Shown here in pieces: positions 56,797 to 64,000 of a stretch of 64,000 nt of DNA. Under the pieces are notes generated by a model that had not been told where the DNA came from, did no database searches, and saw only the letters and a program-made list of their open reading frames with translations. How positions within the stretch are numbered: the stretch's first letter is position 1; every line of letters starts with the position of its first letter. This stretch comes from Anastrepha obliqua (taxonomy: Eukaryota > Arthropoda > Insecta > Diptera > Tephritidae): contig NC_072894.1 in NCBI RefSeq assembly GCF_027943255.1, positions 55,369,601 through 55,433,600 of the forward strand. The letters run 5' to 3'. Made by a program: the position numbers and the translations under genes.

Positions 56797-57881
56797 AGGT
56801 TGTCAAAAAAGTCTTGCGGTATTTTTATTGAATTTTCAATTGTTCATAAAATTGGTTATAATGATGCGATTTAAGTCAAATATGCGCCGTTTTGTTCGAT
56901 GACGAGTTCCCAACGAGATGCCAACTTCATAATGCCCCTCTCATAGAAGCTCGCTTCCCTATTGTCAAAAAACTCGGAGAGCCAATTTTCACAGGACTCT
57001 CTTGTGGACAACTTCCGACTACCAAACTCGTTCGCCATGGACAGAAATAGGTGGTAATCACTTGGTGCGAGATCCGGACTATACGGTGGATGCAAAAGAA
57101 CCTCCCATCCGAGCTCCCGGAGCTTCTGGCGCGTCACCAAAGATGTGACCGTCAATGCAGGCTTGGCCACCGTCTGGGCAGCTTCACCGCTTTTCGACCA
57201 CGACCGTTTGCGCTTCACGTTGTCGTAAGTGACCCACTTTTCATCGCCAATCACCATCCGCTTGAAAAACGGGTCGATTTTGTTGCGATTCATAAGCGAT
57301 TCGCATGCATCCATACGGGCAAAAATGTTTTTTTGCGTCAAGTCGTGTGGCACCCATACATCGAGCTTCTTTTTGAATCCAAGCTTCTTCAAATGGTTTA
57401 TAACGGTTTGATGACTCATGCCCAGCTCTTGGCATATGCTACGGCTGCTACTATGCCGGTCTCTTTCGATCAATTCAGCGATTTTATCGCAACTTTTGAC
57501 GACAGGCCTTCCGGACCGTGGGGCATCTTCGATCACCTCTGCACCAGAACGAAAACATTGAAACCATCGTTGTGCGGTGGAAATGAAAACTGTATCGGGT
57601 CCATAAACTGCACAAATTTTATTGGCAGCATGAGATGCATTTTTGCCTTTATCGTAGTAGTACTGTAAAATATGCCGTATTTTCTCTTTATTTTGCTCCA
57701 TGTTTGCGACGCTATAACTCACGAATGACTAAAAGCAAACAACAATGAATCAAACACGTGTTAGCACGTGAAAAGAGCTTTCCAAAAAGCTCTAGCGTGA
57801 ACCGATGCGACGAATACAACTAGAACTACGCGCTTGCAAAGACAAGCTTGCGGAAATACCGCAAGACTTTTTTGACAACCT
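56797..57881 (-). mobile_element. mariner with open frame across an internal deletion
   Basis: TIRs AGGTTGTCAAAAAAGTCTTG are identical at both ends for about 27 bp and lie next to TA (1085 bp, about 200 bp shorter than a full mariner). The near-perfect ends and open frame make this one of the youngest DNA transposons in the window. It inserted beside a TA repeat adjoining the SINE pair. Confidence 0.93.
56871..57722 (-). CDS. mariner transposase, internally deleted but in frame
   Basis: 283 codons, open throughout; the family is usually about 345. The true start may be the eighth codon (MEQNKEKIRHILQYYYDKGK), which matches family starts. Order: helix-turn-helix pair (residues 1-115, with AHAANKIC-like and SICQELGMSHQTVINHLKKL), linker LDVWVPHDLTQKN, first catalytic Asp in VIGDEKWVTY (about 160). 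Then KSGEAAQTVAKPALTV joins directly to TSLVTRQKLRELGWE, so about 65 residues with the VWWD..HQDNARPH block and the second Asp are missing. HPPYSPDLAPSDYHLF (third Asp) and the C-terminus are intact. It could bind TIR DNA but not catalyse. Confidence 0.9.
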   Translation of the reverse strand: MSYSVANMEQNKEKIRHILQYYYDKGKNASHAANKICAVYGPDTVFISTAQRWFQCFRSGAEVIEDAPRSGRPVVKSCDKIAELIERDRHSSSRSICQELGMSHQTVINHLKKLGFKKKLDVWVPHDLTQKNIFARMDACESLMNRNKIDPFFKRMVIGDEKWVTYDNVKRKRSWSKSGEAAQTVAKPALTVTSLVTRQKLRELGWEVLLHPPYSPDLAPSDYHLFLSMANEFGSRKLSTRESCENWLSEFFDNREASFYERGIMKLASRWELVIEQNGAYLT

Positions 57882-57883
57882 TA

Positions 57884-59264
57884 TATATTTATATTTTTGG
57901 CACTCAATGCATTGTGCGAGTTTCTTTCGGTTTTCTTCGGCGGCCGCTTTACCCTTACATTTCCATTTAATTCCTTTCCATTGCAGAAGACCAATGTAAA
58001 CTTGAGGAGAAAATTTAAGAAGATTTCATTTTACCATTAACACATTTCTTAAATATAATTTTACCTTTCCATTTAGCAGTTACATTCAAATTTTCGGTGT
58101 GATATATAAATGCCAGACTCGAAATCAAAATGTAAACTTAACTCATTTGCATGCAGAATTTTCATAAAAGCTTTACACTGTGATAAACTTACAGGATTTA
58201 TGAGGCTTACACGGCTAGATTAATACCCTTAATAAACATACATACATAGTACATCATTTCCAATTTCGAAGTTGGGCAATTTTTCATTTCTTGCGCCGGC
58301 CATTTGCAGGTATGCAAAACGTCACAACGACGTTGAAAGCTCTTTGCATTTGCGGAGCATTGTTCACCTACGCTTTCACACAGAACGGCACGTGCACAGA
58401 CCCATTGAGATCGTTTGCAAGTATGCAATGCCGAATTTTTAACTTACTACTGCTTGTTGATGGCTATGAATGTTATAATACACATATACACATATGTATG
58501 TACTTATAATTTATCGGAATATACTTGAATGAAAATTAATGTTTCTTTGTCTGTTTATTTGTACCTTACTAGTGGTGCCTTTCGGGCGCCTTATTCACTA
58601 TTTCTACATTCACGAACCAAAACGGTTCATATTTAAAAAATCTCTTATCCTAAATTTGAATTATTCTTTATAATAATAAGTAAAATTTGAAAAAAAGTGT
58701 TTCATTAGATAAGTATACATTAGTGAAAAAATGTAAATGCCATACACAAAAAAGGATAAGAAATTACAAAATAGTAAATAATTCATACAACATGAATATT
58801 CGCTTTTTTCAATACGATTACAAAATAATTATACAAAAATGCTTGAAATTAACTAAATTAGTTTTCATTGCTTCTAATAACATCGGATAAAAATGTTGGA
58901 ATGTTTTTTAAATTTTTATTTTATATCATTTCCACAATTACTTTTTCTACGGCATCAACATGCCGGGTACCAGCCTAGTAAGCAATAAAATGCACAAAAA
59001 CTGCGCATGAAAATACAATAAAGAATAGCAGCCATGGCAGAAGTATACACACTGTGACAGTATAAAGCAACGACGTATCAGCTTCGAAGTGTCAACAATG
59101 ATAAAAATTAACTGTCAGTCAAAATTACACACAGACTCTACATGTCAACGTTGACAACTCATTTGAAGCTGTTAGAAAAAATTGTATTTGCAACAGTAAA
59201 AAATTGCATGGATATTCATATACACACACATATGTACATGCATTTTAGTATACATACAGCGCAC
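57884..59264. other. No gene seen
   Basis: A GC-richer patch lies at about 58285-58430 with a 72-codon frame, not supported as a gene. The rest is AT-rich host-like DNA. Confidence 0.4.
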
Positions 59265-59266
59265 GC

Positions 59267-59682
59267 TCGATAACGTGAACGGTCTAAAGCGTGAACACCC
59301 CAAAACGTGAACAGACATTTTTGTGCACTGACTACTCTAAAACGTGAACAAACCCAAAAAGCTCTATAACATGAACAATAAACGTTACAATTATGTGAAT
59401 GTAGTTTACATTGATCTCAAGTAATTCTGAAATTGGGGAATTCCCTAATTATAAAATAGGCATTTTATTCGTAATTGCATGTAAGGAGTAAAATATTTCA
59501 GTCACAGCTTTTTTTAAATAAAACCATCGTATGACTTAAATTGCAATTAATATGTAACGAAAACAAGAATAAAATGTGAAAAAATATATTTACTTAGTCT
59601 TTTGGGCATTCCAACACGTGAACACTTTTGTTAACGTGAACTACCTTGGTTTGAATTAGTTCACGTTATCGAGCGTGCGCTG
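59267..59682. mobile_element. 416-bp non-autonomous derivative of the pogo/Tigger-like element
   Basis: Both ends carry CAGCGCACGCTCGATAACGT with flanking TA. The left part to about 59505 matches the transposase 5' region at 53000-53058 in inverted orientation (AATAGGCATTTTATTCGTAA, TGCATGTAAGGAGTAAAATA). The right part matches 51284-51470 (GGTTTGAATTAGTTCACGTT, AAACCATCGTATGACTTAAA). So it is an internal-deletion derivative of that element. The motif ACGTGAAC recurs near 59273, 59288, 59302 and 59340, as ACATGAAC near 59370, and near 59617 and 59633, probably transposase-binding subterminal repeats (inference). Confidence 0.92.
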
Positions 59683-59684
59683 TA

Positions 59685-60432
59685 TATACAAACCTACATA
59701 TGTATATGTTTCAATGAATACATTGATACCGTTAAAAAATAAAAATACCAACTTATTAGAAGGGCTTGCAACTACTACCTAATGACAGAACGCCCAGCAA
59801 TGTACAACAATAAGGCCGCAAATCGTGAAAGGTCAAGCATAAGAAATGTGAATTGACGAGAGATCCACGCTGTAAAACATTTTATATTCCTAGTTCCATA
59901 CTTCGTGTGAAATTTCATAACAACAAAAAACTCTTTTATGAAACATGAAATCATGGTTAATAGCTTTTTAATCTGAATTTTAAAGATTAAGTACTTTTCA
60001 ATTAATTTAAAATAAAACCGAATTAAAATAAAACATAATTAAAAATAAATTAATCGTACAAATTAAGGGTATTTTTTGAACTAATTTTGCGAGATACGAT
60101 GTACGCGATATGTGCACGCTAAGTTTATATGAGTACAGTATTTTCGAGACATAAGTACCGTCTAAAATGCATGAGATTCGATGCTGATATAAAAATGCCG
60201 CTTATAAGCACGGACTGGACATATATTTAAATCCGCCGCTCCTTTTTGATAATTACCGTTATGTGGATGATGAGCCCATTTTCAATGCCAAACTACATTA
60301 ACCCCTTGATCGACAATTTATTTTCAGTCAGCAATAATGGCTGCAGAGATTTATACAAATTACATTCTAACGGTAACTAGAAGCATGCACACTAGTATAT
60401 CAAAGCAATAGACTCAACATGGCATACAGATA
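59685..60432. other. No gene seen
   Basis: AT-rich, no family recognised. Confidence 0.35.
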
Positions 60433-60434
60433 TA

Positions 60435-61273
60435 CAGGGTGGGCCATATAGCATTTGCTTTTTGAACCACCTATTTTTTTTAAAATGGTAACACAAATGA
60501 CATGTCAAATGTGTTCATAATTTACTTAAAGGCATTTACGAAATGGGACGCTATACGCTTGAACAAAATTGGGAAATATCGAAAACCTATTTCCAAAGTG
60601 GTGAGTCTTCTTCTTCTTTTCTAATTTTCACATCGGTGGCTACGTCAATAAGCAAATGCATCCACAACGAGTCACTGTTTGGTGCGGTTTTTGGTCTGGC
60701 GGCATCATCGGGCCATTTTTTTCGAAAATGAGCGAGGAGCCGCGGTTACAGTAAATGGCGAGCGTTTCCGTGACATGCTCAACGAGTTGTTTCCAAAAAT
60801 TGAAGAGATGACATGGACGACATTTGGTTTCAACAGGACGGTGCAAATTGTCACACTGCCAAAGTTACACTCGAACTTTTGGCTACCGTTTATGAAAACC
60901 GAATAATCAGCCGAAATTCCGATATCAATTGGCCGCCTCGGAGCTGTGATTTAAGCCCGTTGGACTATTTTCTGTGGGGAGCCGTTAAGGACAAATACTA
61001 TGCGAACCATCCAGAGACGATTGATGCTTTAAAACACGAAATCGAAGTTGCCATTCATGAAATTGGAGCCCAAACAATCGAAAATGTGCTTAAAAATTGG
61101 GTTGATCGAATGGCCTACTGTAAAGCCAGTCGTGGCAATCATCTGAACGATATTATTTTTTATTCATAAATGACAATGATCAATCTTTAAAATAAAATAA
61201 ACAGTTTGAAAAAATATTAATTAGCTTTTTTTTATAGCTTATTCAAAAAGCAAATTTTACATGGCCCACCCTA
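60435..61273 (+). mobile_element. rosa-like (DD41D) mariner, internally deleted
   Basis: TIRs share AGGGTGGGCCATRTA and TTTGCTTTTTGAA in inverted form; TA flanks both sides (839 bp). The start at 60543 gives MGRYTLEQNWEISKTYFQSG, then a deletion of some 120 codons to HIGGYVNKQ and HPQRVTVWCGFWSGGIIGPF (frame changes). From 60813 a clean C-terminal frame reads DDIWFQQDGANCHTAK and WPPRSCDLSPLDYFLWGAV. The two Asp residues are separated by exactly 41, the DD41D signature, and the end is SRGNHLNDIIFYS. The first catalytic Asp (SDEAHF) is lost at the deletion. Confidence 0.9.
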
Positions 61274-61282
61274 TAAATATAT

Positions 61283-61592
61283 AATTGGCGAGTACTCCCT
61301 CTTTGGGTGTTTGGCCGAACTTCTCCTCCTAATTTGTGGTGTGCGTCGTGTATGTTTTCCCAGAAATAGAGGGACGTACAGTTTCAAGCCGACTCCGAAC
61401 GGCAGATATTTTTTAGGAGGAGCTTTTCATGGCAGAAATACACTCGGACGTTTGACATTGCCTGCCGGGGGGCGACCGCTATTAGAAAAAACTTTTTCTT
61501 AATTTTGATCTTTCACCGAAATTCGAACCGACGTTCTCTCTCTGAACTCCGAACGGTAGTCACGCACCAACCCATTCGGCCACGGGGGCCGC
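61283..61592 (-). repeat. tRNA-derived SINE, complete copy
   Basis: Minus strand: GCGGCCCCCGTGGCCGAATG (A-box), GGTTCGAATTTCG (B-box), body with CATGAAAAGCTCCTCC and TCTGCCGTTCGGAGTCGGCT, tail CGCCAATTATATATTTA. It lies 10 bp from the rosa-like element end. No clear target duplication seen. Confidence 0.9.
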
Positions 61593-61599
61593 ATACTGA

Positions 61600-62024
61600 C
61601 ATACAGATACTGCTCTCATAAAAAGCATCAAACCTCAATAATTTCTGGCGAGTTGACCTCGTCATTATCAGTTTGTTCATGACAGTTCATGACGAGCTGG
61701 ACTCGTTTTATGACTAAGCTTCATTGAATATATTAATCTTTGGACGAGTACTTGGTATGCATACAGTGACACATATTCTTATAAACGCTCTCTTAATTTT
61801 AGTTTTACGATCTTTTCTCTTTTTCTTTTCTCAATGCATTTTTCACAACAACTTCTAACTCAGATTGTTTATCAAACTAACGGAATGTTAGATTCGAGAA
61901 TTCAAGTTTCGTTGTTGTTGTTATACTTAATTCATTTCATTTTAAATATCATCTTAAACATAAGAACATATTCGTACAAAGTCATCAACTTAACTTTTAA
62001 CATAGACATATTATATTATTATAT
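61600..62024. other. No gene seen
   Basis: AT-rich spacer up to the Helitron terminus. Confidence 0.35.
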
Positions 62025-62025
62025 A

Positions 62026-63250
62026 CTAGCAACCCGCCCAGCTTCGCACGGGTATAATATATGTATATACCCTATGTCACTCACTGAAAAAATGATTAAA
62101 ATCGATCCAGTAGTTTTGGCTTATTCATTACTGCCCGTGGCCCGCACGCGTTAAATTTGGAGTAAAACAATTCCCCTTTCTTTATAGCATGAAGATTTCC
62201 TGCTATCTTTGGGATATCTAAATTCATACCCTACATTTTTGCATATTAACTTTTTGCATTTTTACATATGTATTTATTTTATTTTTACAACAATTACTAT
62301 ATTACAGAATGTCTTTATATACAACGTTCATAGCCTTCTTGTCATTAGACAATACAAACATGTTTTCTCTAGAGGTTACTCTTGAAAGAGCGACATACAG
62401 TTGGCCATGTGAAAAACAGTCAACACTCAAATCTAAGCCTGCAACGTTGAAGGTTTGACCCTGAGATTTATTAATGGTCATTGCCAAAGATGTATTTATC
62501 GGAAATTGTAAGCGTTTAAATTGGAATGGTAGATCCGATGGTATCAGAGGGATTTGGGGAATCAATACATCTTCTCCGGTACCACATTCTGTGAGTATTG
62601 TGCACTCTATTATGAAAGTTTTCAGTGATTTTACCAGCAAACGCGTGCCATTGCAAAGTTTAGGTGGACTTAGATTTCTTAATAAAATAACAGGACAACC
62701 TATTTTCAGCTCCATTTTGTGAGGAGGGAGTCCAGACGGGTTCAAAGAATTTAGAAATTCTGTAGGAAATTGAACAGCTTCTTCCAAATCGAGAACAGTA
62801 TCGACCGAGTAGTATATTTTCGTCGGCGCATCAATCTTTGAAATAATCAAGTTATTTACTTTATCTACTTGTTCGTTAGTTGGTGACAGAATAGCTCTTT
62901 CTTTAAGCCAAGATATTGTCTTATAACTTATGTTATCAATGTCAGGATAGACATTGTTGACTAACTCTTGGATGTTGTCTATCAAAACACAAAGGTTTTC
63001 TAGGTTAATCCTTCCCTCACTTTGTATTAATTCTCCATTGCCAACTTTTAGTAGCATCTCTGGAAATAGCCTGTTCTCACGTGAAGATGACGAAACCCTT
63101 ATATTAGTTTTAAGATCTAATTTATTGACATGCGACCAAAGGTGGGATGACACAGTTCCACCGAATACTTCTAAAACGCAAAAATGAAATGGAGACAACC
63201 GGCTTTGATTACAGAATTTATTCAAGTGAATTCTTAGTTCTAACAATTAT
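62026..63250 (-). mobile_element. Helitron, 3' part with terminal hairpin
   Basis: Read on the minus strand, the element ends at 62026 with a GC hairpin (ACCCG..CGGGT, 62053-62032) followed by CTAG and then T, the standard Helitron 3' terminus. Upstream of it lies the C-terminal helicase part of a RepHel protein (62302-63246). The 5' side is cut off at about 63250 by a putative copia LTR. The Rep domain is therefore outside or lost. Confidence 0.85.
62302..63246 (-). pseudogene. Helitron RepHel, Pif1-type helicase C-terminal part
   Basis: About 314 uninterrupted codons. LWSHVNKLDLKTNIRV corresponds to the helicase stretch after motif III. WLKERAILSPTNEQVDKVN is the motif IV region. CPVILLRNLSPPKLCNGTRL is the signature domain before motif V. 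SLAMTINKSQGQTFNVAGLD (motif V) and LYVALSRVTSRENMFVLSND (motif VI with its arginine finger) complete the fold. Walker A and the Rep nuclease are missing because the frame begins at a stop followed by TTG at the junction with the neighbouring LTR. In Helitrons this helicase unwinds DNA for rolling-circle transposition. The frame is intact as far as it goes, suggesting moderate age. Confidence 0.9.
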
Positions 63251-63353
63251 TGTGTGAAGTCTTTGAGAAAGGTTAATAAGGAGAGAATGATAAATGAGAG
63301 AGAATTAAATATGCGTTTGGATTGTAGAGTTGCCAAATCGACATTATGCAACA
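63251..63353 (-). repeat. Putative copia-type LTR
   Basis: On the minus strand, downstream of the copia pol frame, a 103-bp segment begins TGTTGCATAATGTCGATTTG and ends ACTTCACACA (TG...CA form). It abuts the truncated Helitron frame. Without the other LTR this is only a candidate. Confidence 0.4.
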
Positions 63354-63407
63354 TATTCCAGCTCAATCCAAATGCATTCACACTTATTTCAATAAAGAAA
63401 CTTTAAA

Positions 63408-64000
63408 TTACAAAACTTCAAAAAATTCAATTAAAAATGAAGCAAATTTCAAATTTAACAAGTTGCACGCCTTTATGTGCTTCTCTTTAGACAAAATCTT
63501 CGTAAAAATATCACCTGCATTTTCTTCTGAGCTCACATATTCGGCTTCAATTGATCCGTCGTTGAACTTGTCCCGAATGTAGTGGTACTTGATGTCAATA
63601 TGCTTGCTTCTAGATTGGACCTGCGCATTTTTGACCATTGATAAAGCGCTTTGATTGTCACACAAAATTTTTGTCGGTGTAGCTACATATTCTTCAAAAC
63701 CCATTTCACGCAATAAGCTACGCATGAATACGATTTCTTTGACACCTTGGTTAGCCGCCACATATTCAGCTTCCATAGTACTCAGTGCGACAATTGCCTG
63801 TTTTTTAGACTCCCAGGCCACAATACCCCCCGCCATAAAAATTGCGAAGCCAGAGTACGATTTTCGGTCAATAGGATCAAAACCCCAATCAGAATCTGTA
63901 AAAATAAGAAATTCGTCCTGATTACGACTATAAGATGTTATACCTTTCGACGTTCCCCTCAGGTATCTCAATACATGTTTAGCGGTTTGAAAGTGATTTT
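63408..64000 (-). CDS. copia-type retrotransposon pol, RNase H end (runs off window)
   Basis: From the window edge to the stop at 63408 the frame is open. It holds LRYLRGTSKGI-type codons at the edge, then FTDSDWGFDPIDRKSYSGFA and STMEAEYVAANQGVKEIVF (catalytic Glu of RNase H). LCDNQSALSMVKN (Asp) and SKHIDIKYHYIRDKFNDGSI follow, with SSEENAGDIFTKILSKEKH at the C-terminus. This is the Ty1/copia RNase H that removes RNA from the cDNA hybrid. About 195 codons are present. Reverse transcriptase, integrase and gag would lie beyond 64000. No stops are seen, so the copy could be young. Confidence 0.92.
   Translation of the reverse strand, partial: NHFQTAKHVLRYLRGTSKGITSYSRNQDEFLIFTDSDWGFDPIDRKSYSGFAIFMAGGIVAWESKKQAIVALSTMEAEYVAANQGVKEIVFMRSLLREMGFEEYVATPTKILCDNQSALSMVKNAQVQSRSKHIDIKYHYIRDKFNDGSIEAEYVSSEENAGDIFTKILSKEKHIKACNLLNLKFASFLIEFFEVL

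Noticed and set aside
57051..57668. 205-codon plus-strand frame
   Set aside because: Antisense shadow of the mariner transposase frame at 56871-57722.

Overview
The window looks like intergenic or intronic DNA from a fly, most probably a true fruit fly (Tephritidae). It is AT-rich, carries the TACATA/ACATATG-type simple sequence usual in Diptera, and is packed with insect transposon families. These include rosa-like mariners with DD41D spacing, a lineage I know from Ceratitis, and a tRNA-derived SINE I associate with tephritids. The species assignment is inference. I could not support any host protein-coding exon, rRNA, tRNA gene or CRISPR. The only long open frames belong to transposable elements.

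Layout. 1-12 kb: a broken Tc1-like transposase, a TIR-bounded Tc1-like deletion derivative, and four mariner copies or fragments from three lineages. 12-18.3 kb: a mariner split by a near-complete R1-clade-like non-LTR retrotransposon (about 5.2 kb, ORF1 and ORF2 both open, poly(A), 9-bp target duplication). 18.3-26 kb: rosa-like fragments, an RTE-like LINE remnant and a TIR-bounded rosa-like derivative. 26-44 kb: an unclassified dispersed repeat (two copies), a three-level nest (mariner holding another mariner and a MITE), three more RTE-like LINE pieces, a jockey-like LINE split by a SINE with a 13-bp target duplication, and two Tc1-like pseudogenes. 44-50 kb: a near-full-length mariner and a 255-bp MITE with perfect inverted ends, then about 2.3 kb without recognisable content and a DDE transposase remnant. 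50-60 kb: an irritans-type mariner remnant, a pogo/Tigger-like transposase and its 416-bp deletion derivative, a minisatellite bounded by short inverted repeats, SINE copies, and a mariner whose frame stays open across an internal deletion. 60-64 kb: a rosa-like derivative, a SINE, the 3' half of a Helitron with its terminal hairpin, and a copia-type pol fragment that runs off the window.

The elements do not form a pathway. They interact as parasites and hosts: LINEs supply the probable retrotransposition machinery for the SINE, transposase-deficient TIR derivatives depend on intact relatives elsewhere, and nested insertions give a relative order of events. Most DNA transposons here keep both TIRs and TA target duplications but have lost the middle of the transposase. 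No CRISPR, operon or bacterial-type system is present. The most distinctive material is the SINE family, the nested insertions, the TIR-bounded minisatellite, the pogo/MITE pair and the unclassified repeat shared by 27 and 44 kb.
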